Assembly: GCF_028622115.1 (NCBI RefSeq)
Contig: NZ_CP097263.1
Coordinates: 4,960,001-5,024,000 of the forward strand
Source of the DNA: Kutzneria chonburiensis
GTDB taxonomy: Bacteria > Actinomycetota > Actinomycetes > Mycobacteriales > Pseudonocardiaceae
Length of the DNA stretch: 64,000 bases
Direction of reading: 5' to 3'
The notes under the pieces: generated by a model
The model's input: the letters and a program-made list of their open reading frames with translations, nothing else
Told to the model about the DNA's origin: nothing
Databases searched by the model: none
Part shown: positions 42,583 through 52,650 of the stretch, piece after piece
How the letters are laid out: each line of letters begins with the position of its first letter
Position numbering within the stretch: position 1 is the stretch's first letter
Program-made: the position numbers and the translations under genes

Positions 42583-43650
42583 ATGTCGGATGGCCGAGAT
42601 TGTCGGGGTCCGCTGATGCAGTGGCTGGAGGACGTGCTGCGGCGGGGCTGGACCTGTCACCGGCCGGCCGTGCACGCCGACGGCCGGACGCTGAGCTACG
42701 CCGAACTGTTGTCGGCCGCCGCCGCGCTGGCCGCGGAGCTGACTGAAACCGTTTCCCACCACCAACTTCAGGCCCTGATCGTGGCCGGGAACAGTGCCGA
42801 GCACCTCGTCGCCGACCTGGCCACGATGATCGCCGGCGCCGCGACCACCGCCCTGCCGCCGGACTCGACGGAAATCCGTCACACAGCCGCCGGTGCGGAC
42901 GTCGTGCTGTGCGACGCCGACGGGCGTGTGGTCGTGGACGGGCTGGGCCTGGACCGTCCGATCAGGACGGTCGACGTCCGCGAAAAGCCTGGCGTGGCCC
43001 GACCCGAGCTGCCCGGGGATACCGACGACGCGCGCAAGGTGGTCGTCTGCCCGCTGGCCGAACGGGAATTCGCCCTGCCCTCCGCCGCGGTCGACGAGAT
43101 GCTGCGGGCCGTACGGCTGCGCGCCCCGACCGGCGTCTGGCGGCGTTACCTCGCGCTGGCCCCGTTGAGTTCGCTCACCGAGCAGACTTTCGTCTATCTG
43201 ACGTTGCAGCATCAGGGAACCGTTCTCCTGAGTAACGCCTTGCACGATGTCTCCGCCGCACAGCTGACCGCGCCGGTCGCCGAGTCGCTGCTTCGGCAGC
43301 ATCCCGAGCTGGACGGCGAGGACCTGTGCCGGGCGCTGTTCGGCCCGACCACGCCGTACCTCGTGTGCTTCGATCCGGTCGCGCCGATCGACGAGCTCAC
43401 CGCGCGCGGCGTGCCGGTGCATCGCGGCTTCGCCATCGGCACGTACCCGATAACGCTGGCGGCGCAAGGGACATCGGGGCACAGCGGCGAGCCGCTCAGC
43501 CACGTGTGGCTCAAGGTCGCCGACGACGGCGAGCTGATGGTCAAGAGCAAGTCCCACCTGATCATGCCGTGGCGGTCGGCCGACGACGGCTGGCTGGGGC
43601 TCGGCGTGCGGGGCAGTCTGGACACGGCCGGCCGCATCCTGGTCGGGTGA
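42583..43650 (+). CDS. truncated ANL-like (adenylate-forming) protein
   Basis: A 355-residue protein that resembles the large N-terminal domain of acyl-CoA synthetases (RPAVHADGRTLSYAELLSAAAALAAELTE) and its final G-x-x-G-x-P/L-x-H-V-x-L-K-x-D-G-E-L stretch. But it has no SGTTGxPKG phosphate loop (A3), the T-G-D motif is replaced by LGVRG, and the C-terminal lid domain is absent. So it is probably not an active ligase. ATG 42583 has GGAGG only 3 bases upstream; ATG 42616 is an alternative. The MocR-like gene follows by 25 bases and is co-transcribed. Function unknown; a binding or sensor role is possible. Confidence 0.7.
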   Translation: MSDGRDCRGPLMQWLEDVLRRGWTCHRPAVHADGRTLSYAELLSAAAALAAELTETVSHHQLQALIVAGNSAEHLVADLATMIAGAATTALPPDSTEIRHTAAGADVVLCDADGRVVVDGLGLDRPIRTVDVREKPGVARPELPGDTDDARKVVVCPLAEREFALPSAAVDEMLRAVRLRAPTGVWRRYLALAPLSSLTEQTFVYLTLQHQGTVLLSNALHDVSAAQLTAPVAESLLRQHPELDGEDLCRALFGPTTPYLVCFDPVAPIDELTARGVPVHRGFAIGTYPITLAAQGTSGHSGEPLSHVWLKVADDGELMVKSKSHLIMPWRSADDGWLGLGVRGSLDTAGRILVG

Positions 43651-43675
43651 CGGCCACTTCTCTTGGGGAGAACAG

Positions 43676-45199
43676 ATGCCCGGGTTACCACCGCGCACGG
43701 TGCTGGACAAGGACGCGGAAACGCCGCTGTACCGCCAGTTGTACGACTGGCTGCGCAAGGACATCGAGTCCGGCCAGCTGCCGGTGGGCAGCCGGCTGCC
43801 GGCCACGCGGGCCATGGCCGAGCGGCTGGGCGTGTCCCGCAACACCGTGCTGGTCGCCTACGAGCACCTGCTGGCCGACGGATACGCCGAAGGCAAGGTC
43901 GGTTCCGGCACCCGGGTGGCCGGCCGCCGCGAGGACGATCGCTCGCCGGCCAAGCCTGAGCGCCGAAGACCGTTGGCGCAACGGCTTTCCGCCGCCGGAC
44001 GGGCCATGCTGCGGGCCGAGCACGAGTTCGGCGGCGTGACCGAGGCCCGCCGGGACCCGACCCGCCCGTTCACGCTGGACGTGCCGGCGCTGGACCTGTT
44101 CCCGACCAAGATCTGGGGCCGGCTGCTGGCGACCAGGGCCGGTCGGGTGGATTCCCTGCTGGCCCAACAGTCGCCGGCCGGCTTCTGGCCGCTGCGCCAG
44201 GAGATCGCCGCCTATCTCGGCCTGCGCTACCGGATCCGCTGCACGCCGGACCAGGTGATCATCACCTCCAGCGCCTGCGCCACCGCCGGCCTGCTGGCCA
44301 AGCTGCTGCTGGCCGAGGGCACCCCGGTCATCGTCGAGGAGCCGTGCCGGCCGGCGATCCGGGCCGCGTTCACCGCCTTCGGCTTTCCCACCTGCCCCAC
44401 GCCGGTCGACGAGCACGGCATGACCGTCGGGGCCTGTGCCGCCCGCTTCCCCGGCGCCCGCCTGGCCGTCACCACCCCGCACAGCCAGTTCCCGTTGGGG
44501 CACATCATGTCCCCGGCGCGGATGGCCGAGCTGCTGGCCTGGGCCGACCGGGTGGACGGCTGGGTGATCGAGGACCACGACGATCCCGGCAGCTGGTCCG
44601 AGCCGTCCGCGCCGACGCCGTGCCGGTTCGACGACGGCGGCCGGGTGATCCACATCGGCGAGTTCGGCCAGGTGTTGTTCCCCGGGCTGCGCATCGCATG
44701 GGCCGTGGTGCCCGAAGAACTGGCCGATGTGGTCACGACCGCCCAGCGTGCCTCGGTCGGGCTGCTGCCCATGCTGGAGCAGGCCGCGCTGGCCGATCTC
44801 ATGTCCACCAACCACTTCATCCGCCACCTGCGGCGGGTCTCCGACGCCTACGGCGAACGCCGCGAGGTGTGCGTCGAGGCCATTCGCTCCTGCCTCGGCG
44901 ACGGCCTGCCGCTCCAGACCTCGGCCCTGGGCACGCATCTCATCCTCGGCCTGCCGCCCGGCCTGTCGGCCGACGAGGTGGTGGCCACCGGCCGGCGGTT
45001 CCGGGTCCGGGCCCATGCCCTGTCCCAGTTCTACGCCAAGCCCTTCGACGTGCCGCAGAGCCTCGTGCTCGGCTTCGGCGCCACGCCGCCGGACGATCTC
45101 CGTGCCGGCGTGCACCGGCTCTGCTCGGTGTTCGCCGAGATCCAGCGGCCGCCGGCCACTCAGTCCACAGTGGACCACTCTCCGTCGGTCACGGTCTAG
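43676..45199 (+). CDS. MocR/PdxR-family regulator without PLP lysine
   Basis: A 507-residue MocR-type regulator: winged-helix GntR domain (about 15-85; LRKDIESGQLPVGSRLPATRAMAERLGVSRNTVLVAYEHL) fused to an aminotransferase fold (about 120-480). The motif that normally holds the PLP lysine (T-F-S-K-x-L-F-P) reads E-F-G-Q-V-L-F-P (about 326-333), so the Lys is Gln, and the usual D-D-Y is H-D-D. PLP could therefore not form the internal aldimine; the domain may bind another ligand. ATG 43676 follows GGGGAGA closely. Probably paired with the truncated ANL-like gene 25 bases upstream. Confidence 0.8.
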   Translation: MPGLPPRTVLDKDAETPLYRQLYDWLRKDIESGQLPVGSRLPATRAMAERLGVSRNTVLVAYEHLLADGYAEGKVGSGTRVAGRREDDRSPAKPERRRPLAQRLSAAGRAMLRAEHEFGGVTEARRDPTRPFTLDVPALDLFPTKIWGRLLATRAGRVDSLLAQQSPAGFWPLRQEIAAYLGLRYRIRCTPDQVIITSSACATAGLLAKLLLAEGTPVIVEEPCRPAIRAAFTAFGFPTCPTPVDEHGMTVGACAARFPGARLAVTTPHSQFPLGHIMSPARMAELLAWADRVDGWVIEDHDDPGSWSEPSAPTPCRFDDGGRVIHIGEFGQVLFPGLRIAWAVVPEELADVVTTAQRASVGLLPMLEQAALADLMSTNHFIRHLRRVSDAYGERREVCVEAIRSCLGDGLPLQTSALGTHLILGLPPGLSADEVVATGRRFRVRAHALSQFYAKPFDVPQSLVLGFGATPPDDLRAGVHRLCSVFAEIQRPPATQSTVDHSPSVTV

Positions 45200-45457
45200 T
45201 CCCGGATTTCCGGGAGTACGCGGCGGATTTCCGTGTTAATGGCGTGGCAGACCCGCTGCGCCCATTCGGTTGAACATCACCTCGGGTCCGCTTTTCCGTG
45301 GTTATCGTGCTTGCGTGTTTTCGGCACCCGTCCGCGAGTGGAGGGCCGCTACGGCGGTCCTCTCACGGTGCGGCGACGAACCCGCGCCGATACTCGACCC
45401 CGTGCCGGAGCCCGTGCCCGAGCCGGAACCCCCGCCGCCGCTCAACGAGGTGATCAG
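45200..45457. other. intergenic region, no confident gene
   Basis: A 258-base gap. It carries a short Pro/Glu-rich reading frame (up to 63 codons, PEPVPEPEPP) that ends overlapping the zinc-ribbon start as ATGA; I cannot say whether it is a leader peptide. No clear promoter is visible by eye. Confidence 0.3.
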
Positions 45458-46963
45458 ATGAAGTGTCAGCAGTGCGGCTGGGACGACCACGGCGACTTCG
45501 CCTTCTGCGAGAACTGCGGGGCCAAACAGGCACCGGCCTCGATGGACACGGCGACGAAGGACGCGACCCGCTACCTGTGCGCGGCGGTGCAGCTCGATCC
45601 CGGGCTCAACGACTCCGCGCTGCGCGGCATTCTCCACGAGGAGCACCGGGCGGTCGCCTCGTCGCCCGGCATCGACCTCGTCACCGTGCTCAAGTACGGA
45701 TTGGCGGCGCGGCAACGACATCTGTTACGCGACGGTGTACTGGGCGCGATCCTGTTCCTCTTCGTGATCGTGTTTCTCGGCTCGCCGGGGACCGCGCTGG
45801 CGTTGCTCGTCCCGTTGGGCCTGTGCGCCTGGCTGACCGTGTTCATCGAATCGATGGTCGCGAACTACAGCGTGGTCGCGGCCGAGCTCTCGCGTGACCG
45901 CTTCGACCCGGCCAAGGCGCCGCAGCCGGTGAACCGGCAGGACCGATTACGGCTGGCCGAGATCGAGGCCCGCGATCGGGGCAATGTCACCGTGTTCGCC
46001 GGCTACTCCCCGTTCGTCGGCTACGGCCGGACCGCCGGCCGGTGGTCGTTCACCCTCGACGTGGCCAAGCCGGCCGAGGACCGCACGCTCGTCGCGTTCA
46101 CCGCGCAGGAACTGCGCGACTTCATCGCGGCCGATGTCGCCCGGCTCGCGCTGCCCGGCGTCGAGGTCGAGAACCGGATGTTCATCAACGGCCTCGATCT
46201 GTTGCACGGCTTCGAACCCGAGGTGCAGAAGGCGGTGTTGCCCGACGAGCTGGCCGCGCCGGTGTCCCGTGTGGACGATGCCGTGTTCGACCGGCTTCAG
46301 GACGATCCGCAGAGCCGGGCCCGGCCGTATCTGGTGCTGCGCATCGGCGGCTGGAGCGGTCAGCTGGTGGTGACGATGTTCCTGCGCTTCGCCCTGCTGC
46401 CGCAGAAGGACGTGCTGTTCGTCGAGGCCAACTACTCCCTGCTGACACCGATCCGGCACGAGTACCTGGCGATCGACCGCCTGTTGCCCCGGCCGACGTG
46501 GCGGCAGGTCAGCCGGCTCGTGTCGGCCAGCCTGGTCAAGACCTTGCCGGCGTTGTTCGGCGGCTTCTTCCGCACGGTCTCCGTGCCGCTGGCCGCGCTC
46601 GGGCGTCCGCGCAAGCTGCGGCGGGAGGCACGGGAGATCACCGAGGACCGCACGTTCAACTACGGCGCCGGGCCGAGCCTTCGGGAGCAGGCCGCCGACG
46701 GCGCGTACCACCGCTACTTCCAGCAGCTCGACCGCGAGATGTACGGCAAGCTGGCCGAGCGGCGCGTGATCGACGCACTGACGCGTTTCCTCGAGGACCA
46801 CGGCGTCGACACCAGCGAGCTCGTCGAGCGCACCACCACGATCCTCAACCACGGCATCTACGTCGCCGGCGACGGCCGTATCGACGCCAAGAGCATCGCC
46901 GTCGGCAGCAACGCCGTGGCCCGCACCATCAACCGCGTGACCGAGGCCGGCCGTAAGGGATGA
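45458..46963 (+). CDS. zinc-ribbon membrane-associated protein
   Basis: A 501-residue protein. It begins with a zinc ribbon (two CxxC pairs: MKCQQCGWDD and FCENCGAKQ, residues 1-22), has two close hydrophobic segments (about 90-125, GAILFLFVIVFLGSPGTALALLVPLGLCAWL), and then a soluble C-terminal region of about 350 residues without a motif I recognise. Its ending (GSNAVARTINRVTEAGRKG) is amphipathic. ATG 45458 has GAGG 7 bases upstream. It contains two TTA codons, rare in GC-rich genomes and in other actinomycetes a mark of bldA control. Function unknown. Confidence 0.8.
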   Translation: MKCQQCGWDDHGDFAFCENCGAKQAPASMDTATKDATRYLCAAVQLDPGLNDSALRGILHEEHRAVASSPGIDLVTVLKYGLAARQRHLLRDGVLGAILFLFVIVFLGSPGTALALLVPLGLCAWLTVFIESMVANYSVVAAELSRDRFDPAKAPQPVNRQDRLRLAEIEARDRGNVTVFAGYSPFVGYGRTAGRWSFTLDVAKPAEDRTLVAFTAQELRDFIAADVARLALPGVEVENRMFINGLDLLHGFEPEVQKAVLPDELAAPVSRVDDAVFDRLQDDPQSRARPYLVLRIGGWSGQLVVTMFLRFALLPQKDVLFVEANYSLLTPIRHEYLAIDRLLPRPTWRQVSRLVSASLVKTLPALFGGFFRTVSVPLAALGRPRKLRREAREITEDRTFNYGAGPSLREQAADGAYHRYFQQLDREMYGKLAERRVIDALTRFLEDHGVDTSELVERTTTILNHGIYVAGDGRIDAKSIAVGSNAVARTINRVTEAGRKG

Positions 46964-46968
46964 CCGGA

Positions 46969-47400
46969 CTAATGGGGCGAAACGAACACGCAGAACGGGT
47001 GGCCGGCCGGGTCGGCGTACACCCGCAGCGGCTCCTGCGGATCCTCGGACCGGTCGAGCAGCATCCGGGCCCCGAGCCGCAGCGCGCTGTCGTGGGCCGC
47101 GTCCAGGGCGTCGACCGTCGGCACCGTGAGATCGAGGTGCAGCTGCTGCGGGTGTTCGCCCTCCGGCCACGTGGCGGCCGGAAGGGCATCTACCTGCTGA
47201 AACGCCAGCTGTGACCCGTTCGGGTTACGCAGCACCAGCCAGTCCCGGCCGTTCGGGTCGGGTTCGCCCGGGGCCGGCGGCTCGTCGCCCTCACGGTAGT
47301 TCAGCCCGAGGAACCGGCGGTAGAACTCGGCCAGCCCGCGGGCGTCAGTGGTGTCCAGCACAACCTGACGGAAATTCGGCACTGTTTCCACACCACGCAC
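46969..47400 (-). CDS. VOC-superfamily (glyoxalase/bleomycin-resistance-like) protein
   Basis: A 143-residue vicinal-oxygen-chelate protein with two beta-alpha-beta repeats: VVLDTTDARGLAEFYRRFLGLNY (about 13-35) and LHLDLTVPTVDALDAAHDSALRLGA (about 87-111). Metal ligand candidates are Asp16 region, His88 and the final Glu/His. Members are glyoxalases, dioxygenases or drug-binding resistance proteins. The start is uncertain: GTG 47400, 47391 or 47382. Stand-alone, convergent with the zinc-ribbon gene. Substrate unknown. Confidence 0.82.
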   Translation of the reverse strand: MRGVETVPNFRQVVLDTTDARGLAEFYRRFLGLNYREGDEPPAPGEPDPNGRDWLVLRNPNGSQLAFQQVDALPAATWPEGEHPQQLHLDLTVPTVDALDAAHDSALRLGARMLLDRSEDPQEPLRVYADPAGHPFCVFVSPH

Positions 47401-47425
47401 CCTGGCACGGTTCTACGCTGCCGTC

Positions 47426-47788
47426 ATGCCGGTCTCCAAGAAAGCCCGCGCCGCGGCCCGCCAGTTCCTCGATCCCGACGACGAGATCCGCTACATCTTC
47501 CCGGCGGACCTGATGCGGATGAGCCCCCGGCCGTCGGTGCTGATCGTGGTGACCCGCAAGGCGGTCAAGGTGCTGTCCACCGGGCGGTGGAGCCGGACCG
47601 CGCCCAAGTCGCTGGAAGCCGAGTACCCACGGCAGACCCGGCTCGGCCCGGTCAACACCCACATGGGCAACACCTTCAAGCTCGGCGGCTTCACCTACGA
47701 GGTGGACGAGGAGTACGTCGCCGTCCTCAACGCCGCCGACCTGGACCGAGCCGGCGACCTCCCGCCCGACCCGCTGCCCGACCTCTAG
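47426..47788 (+). CDS. conserved-looking small hypothetical protein
   Basis: A 120-residue protein rich in Arg and Asp, with a beta-rich core (RPSVLIVVTRKAVKVLSTGRWSR, about 35-57) resembling a PH-like or bacterial "PH domain" fold, and an acidic tail. I see no membrane segment. A TACGCT motif lies 6 bases before the ATG, so the gene is probably leaderless. Convergent with the FtsX-like gene, overlapping by 4 bases. Function unknown. Confidence 0.6.
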   Translation: MPVSKKARAAARQFLDPDDEIRYIFPADLMRMSPRPSVLIVVTRKAVKVLSTGRWSRTAPKSLEAEYPRQTRLGPVNTHMGNTFKLGGFTYEVDEEYVAVLNAADLDRAGDLPPDPLPDL

Positions 47789-50114
47789 TCGACCCGCATG
47801 GCGGTCACCGGGCTCTCCCGGGCGGCGCGGCGGGCGGGGAGGAGGCCGGCGAGCATGGTGAGGGCGACCAGGCCGGCGGCGGTGGCCACCAGGAGCGGCA
47901 CGGGCACGGTGAGCGGGGCGCCGAGGCCGAGGGAGAGCACGGCCAGCCAAGCGTGCGGAATGCCGATGATCAGTCCGAAGAGGACTCCGATCACGCCGTG
48001 CAGGGCGGCTTCCGAGACGGTGATGCCGCCGAGGGCGAGTCGGGTGAGGCCGATGGCCCGCAGCATCCCGGATTCCCGCCGGCGCTCGACCACCGAGAGC
48101 GCGGCGGTGGTGCCGACGCCGACGATGGCGATCAGCAAGGTGAGCCCGAGCACGGCGAGGGCCAAGATCTCCAGCGAGGCGATGAGATCACGCTGCTGTT
48201 CGCGGTACTGCGACAGCACGCTGACCTCGACGCTGGTGCCGAGGCTGGGCGGCGAATTCGTGGTGAGCAAGGCGTTCGTGGGGTGCGCGGACACGCCGAG
48301 CCTGTCCAGGTCGGCGGAGTTGATCACCACGCCGGCGCCGGCCAGCAGCTCGCCGACGACGATGGCGGTGACGTGCACGTGTACCGGGCCGAGGATGATG
48401 GTGTCGCCGAGCTTGAGCTTCAGTCGCTCGGCCTCGCTGGTGGTGATGACCGCCGTGCCGGGACCGACGTCGTCGAGCGAGCCCATGGTGGTCCGTAGGT
48501 CACCGAAGAGCGGCAGCTTGTGTATGTCCACATCGGACACCTTCAGGTTCCAGGGTGCGCCGTTGGCCACCAGGTTCTGTCGGGACAGGCGATATTTCAG
48601 ACCGTTGATCTTGGCCACTACGGCCGCGGGGATCGGCTCGTCCTCCTTGAGCCCGGCCACCTCGACGTCGGCCGGGAAGGCCGCGGCGACCTGGGCGTCG
48701 TTGAACGCCCGCACGGTCTCGCCACCGACGAGCACGCCGGTCAGCAGCCCGGTCCCCAGCGCGACCACCGCCGACACGGCCGCAGCCCGCCGTGGCGCGC
48801 CGCCAACTCCTTGAACGGCAAGGCGAACCGTCGCACCGAGCGGGGCAAGCACCGCGCCGATGCCGCGCAGAACCGGCCGTAGCAACACCGACCCCAGGGC
48901 CAGCAGGGCGCAGAACGTCACCGTGCCGCTGGCGATGGTCAGCAGCAGGAAGTGCAGCACGGCACCGGACGGCCGATAGGCCGCGGCGATGCCGTCACCG
49001 AAGGCCTTGCGCACCAACAATCCCGCCACAGCCAGCAGCACGATCCCAATGGCCACGCGCAGCCGGCTCGCCGTCGACGAGTCACGGTCGGCGTCGGTCG
49101 CCCGCAACGCCTCCAGCGGGGACACGCGGGTCGCCGAGCGGGCGGGAGCCAGTGCGGCGAGCATCGTGACGAGCACCGATGCGGCGACCACGAGCGGCGT
49201 GAACGCCAGCGCCGGCCCGGGACCGCTTACGCCGAGGAGAAACGCCACCAGGTAGCCCGCGCCGACGGCGGTCGCGGTGCCGACGATGCCGGCGGCGAAG
49301 CCGACCAGAGCACCCTCGGCGACGAACGCCCGCACCAACTTCCGTTGCGGCGCACCGACTGCCCGCAGCAGCGCGGTCTGCCGGATCCGTTGCGCGAACA
49401 CGATGCGGAACGTCGAGGTGGCCACCAGCAGCGCGGCGATCACGGCGACGATCACGAAGGCCGTCAGCACCGCGAGCAACGACTCGATCTTGCTGTCCTC
49501 GGCGGCCAGCGCCTCGTCCCGGGCCTGGTCGGCGGTGTGCACGCCAGGCAGCCCCGAAGATCCCTTGATGTCGATACGTTTGAGGTCGGCCGGAGTCACG
49601 GCGAGCAGGTTCGTGTCCGTCAGGTACGCGGCCGGCCCGTCGGCCGACGGCGCCTCGACGATCGCCGTGACCAGCAACGACTTCCCACCCACCGGGACCG
49701 TCGCGCCGATCTTCAGCCCCGACGCCGCCGAGGCGGCGATCTCGTTGCCGTGCTGCGGATACGTCCCCTCGACCACATGAACCCGGCTCAACGGCCCGGA
49801 TCCTGGATCGGCGGTCAGCAGCAAGCGCTTTCCGTTCACGGTCAGCGTGGCGACCATCCGCCCGGCCGCCTCGACCACCCCGGGCGTGTGCCGGATCTTG
49901 TCCAGCTGGCCCGAGGCCGGGCTGCCGTCCGACTCCAGCACTTCGTCCACACCGGACGGAATGGTGGTTATTGTGGACAGTGCGGTGGCCTTGGCGATGT
50001 CGTGGGTCAGCATCGCTGCCGTGGCAAAGAAAGCCGCCACCATGATGGCGACGCCGGTCAACGCCAGCCGGGCCGGTTTGCGCAGCACGCCCCGCAGGTG
50101 AGTAGCGGTGAAGT

Positions 50115-50118
<4 letters not shown>
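47785..50118 (-). CDS. FtsX/MacB-like ABC transporter permease
   Basis: A 777-residue permease with two FtsX-like units: the N-terminal segment (MNFTATHLRGVLRKPARLALTGVAIMVAAFFATAAML), a large extracytoplasmic domain (about 40-205), helices about 205-380, a second extracytoplasmic domain, and the final helices around 690-775. The duplicated layout fits the 800-residue actinobacterial ABC permeases of bacitracin/lantibiotic-type exporters. It overlaps the ATPase gene by 4 bases. Divergent from a two-component system that probably regulates it. Likely peptide or envelope-stress export. Confidence 0.9.
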
Positions 50119-50783
<665 letters not shown>

Positions 50784-50891
50784 ACCTCCAGCCTCGCCGC
50801 CACCCACTGCCCGCGCTTCTGCCCAAGGACCGGTCCGGCTATGACTTTCGGCCGACCTGCGCGGCCGGCCGGAGTGACTACGCTGCACCAC

Positions 50892-52004
50892 ATGCGCTAT
50901 CTGTGGGCACTGTGCTGGCTGGCCGGCGCCGCGCTGCTGCTCACGCTGGGCGCGGTGGACTACGAAGCCGGCACGATCCGTGACGACCCGCTCGGGCTGC
51001 TTCAGCTGGGTTCGGGTCTGCTGGCCTGCCTGGTGGCGCTGGCCGGCCCTGGGCTGGGCCGCATCACGTTGCCGCTGGTCGCGGTGCTGCCGGCCATCTC
51101 GATGGTCGTCGCCACGGTGCTGACCGCGTTGGAAGCAGAGCGGCGGCCGCCGCTGACGTTCGCGGCCACGGTGGCGCTGTGCTGGCTGATCGCGCTGATC
51201 ACCTGGCGGGGTCAGCGGGTGTTGGCGGCGATCACGGTACCGATCCTGGTGGCGGCGGTCGTGTTGCAGCCGCTCCTGCCCAGCACCAGCGGTATCACCG
51301 TGATCGTCGCGCTGGCGCTGGCCTTGGTGCTGGTGGTGTCGATCGCCGCCGGGCTGGCCGCCCGGCTGGTGGGGATCAGCCGGGAGCGGCAGGCGGCGGC
51401 GATCCGGCTGGCCCAACGGGCCGAGTTCGCCCGCGACCTGCACGACTACGTCGGCCACCACGTCACCGGCATCGTGCTGCTGGCCCAAGGGGCACGGGCG
51501 ATGGCGGAGAAGAAGCCGGAACTGGTGGTACCGGCGCTGGAACGGATCGAGCAGGCCGGCACCGAGGCCATGGCGACCATGCGGCGCATGGTCGGGCTGC
51601 TGCGCGAGGCCGATGTCGGCGCGGACTTCAGTCCACCGGCGACGATCGAGGACATCTCCCGGCTGGTCACGGAGTTCGGGCCGGCGGCAACGCTGGAATT
51701 GGACGGCGAGTTCGACGGCATGCCGGCCGAGCTCCAGTCCACTGTGCACAGAATCGTGATGGAGGCGTTGACCAACGTGCGCAAGCATTCCGACGGCACA
51801 CCGGCGGTCCGGGTCTCCCGGTCCGGGCAGTGGGTGCAGGTGCGGGTGGCCGACGACGGCCGGACGCGGCATGCCGGACGCGGCGGTTTCGGGTTGCGGG
51901 GGCTGGCCGAACGCGTCGCCGCGGTGGGTGGCAGCATCAAGGCCGGTCCAGGCGCCGCCGGCGGCTGGGTGGTCGAGGCGAGCCTGCCGGCGGGAGGTCA
52001 CTGA
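50892..52004 (+). CDS. NarL-type sensor histidine kinase
   Basis: A 370-residue kinase. Four to six N-terminal helices (about 1-155) form a membrane sensor without an extracellular domain. The dimerisation helix has the phosphoacceptor His in DLHDYVGHHVTG (about 187) and the C-terminal ATP-binding domain the N-box (VRKHS region) and GRGGFGLRGLAERV (about 330-344). ATG 50892 is chosen from the genome context: TACGCT lies 7 bases upstream, so the mRNA is probably leaderless. It is co-transcribed with its response regulator 1 base downstream and divergent from the ABC exporter. Likely an envelope-stress or antibiotic sensor. Confidence 0.9.
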   Translation: MRYLWALCWLAGAALLLTLGAVDYEAGTIRDDPLGLLQLGSGLLACLVALAGPGLGRITLPLVAVLPAISMVVATVLTALEAERRPPLTFAATVALCWLIALITWRGQRVLAAITVPILVAAVVLQPLLPSTSGITVIVALALALVLVVSIAAGLAARLVGISRERQAAAIRLAQRAEFARDLHDYVGHHVTGIVLLAQGARAMAEKKPELVVPALERIEQAGTEAMATMRRMVGLLREADVGADFSPPATIEDISRLVTEFGPAATLELDGEFDGMPAELQSTVHRIVMEALTNVRKHSDGTPAVRVSRSGQWVQVRVADDGRTRHAGRGGFGLRGLAERVAAVGGSIKAGPGAAGGWVVEASLPAGGH

Positions 52005-52005
52005 C

Positions 52006-52650
52006 GTGCCGATCACGGTTCTGATCGCCGACGACCAGGCGATGATCCGCACCGGGATCGCCATGATCCTGGCCGCCGAGGACGACATCGAGGTCGTCGG
52101 CGAGGCGGTCGACGGCCTGCACGCCGTGGAGCTGGCCGACCGGCTGTCGCCCGACGTGGTGCTGATGGACATCCGAATGCCCAAAATGGACGGTCTACAG
52201 GCGTTGCGGCAGCTGACCAAACCCGGTCGGGTCGCCCCGCCGAAGGTCGTCGTGGTGACCACCTTCGACGACGACGAGTACGTCTACCAGGCCCTGCGCG
52301 GCGGCGCCTACGGCTTCCTGCTCAAGGACTCCGGCTCCGCCCTGCTGGTCGAAGCCGTCCGCGCCGCCGCGGCCGGCGAGGCGCTGGTCAGCCCGGCCAT
52401 CACCGTGAAACTGCTGCGGCAGCTCAGTTCCCCGTCCGGCGCCGCACCCGCCGCCGATCTCTCCGCCCGTGAGCTGGACGTCGTCAAGCTGGTGGCGCGT
52501 GGACTCACCAACACCGAGATCGCCGAGCGGCTGTTCATCTCCGTCGGCACGGTGAAGACGCACCTGGGCAATGTGCAGGCCAAGCTGTCGGCCCGCAACC
52601 GGGTCGAGATCGCGATGTGGGCCTGGCAGTCAGGCGTTGTCGACCGCTGA
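52006..52650 (+). CDS. NarL/LuxR-type response regulator
   Basis: A 214-residue response regulator: receiver domain with the acidic pair in IADDQ (about 8-10), the phosphoacceptor Asp in VVLMDIRMP (about 54) and Lys in FLLKDSG (about 104), and a C-terminal LuxR helix-turn-helix (LTNTEIAERLFISVGTVKTHL). GTG 52006, 1 base after the kinase stop, with GGAGGT 8 bases upstream. Its partner kinase is adjacent. It overlaps the convergent alpha/beta hydrolase by 21 bases. Confidence 0.95.
   Translation: MPITVLIADDQAMIRTGIAMILAAEDDIEVVGEAVDGLHAVELADRLSPDVVLMDIRMPKMDGLQALRQLTKPGRVAPPKVVVVTTFDDDEYVYQALRGGAYGFLLKDSGSALLVEAVRAAAAGEALVSPAITVKLLRQLSSPSGAAPAADLSARELDVVKLVARGLTNTEIAERLFISVGTVKTHLGNVQAKLSARNRVEIAMWAWQSGVVDR

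Noticed and set aside
43676-45199. A functional PLP-dependent MocR
   Set aside because: The residue at the PLP lysine position is Gln and the DDY motif is changed.
45270-45461. A 63-codon Pro/Glu-rich frame before the zinc-ribbon gene, with an ATGA overlap
   Set aside because: No ribosome site, low complexity and no homology I recognise; kept only as a possible leader.
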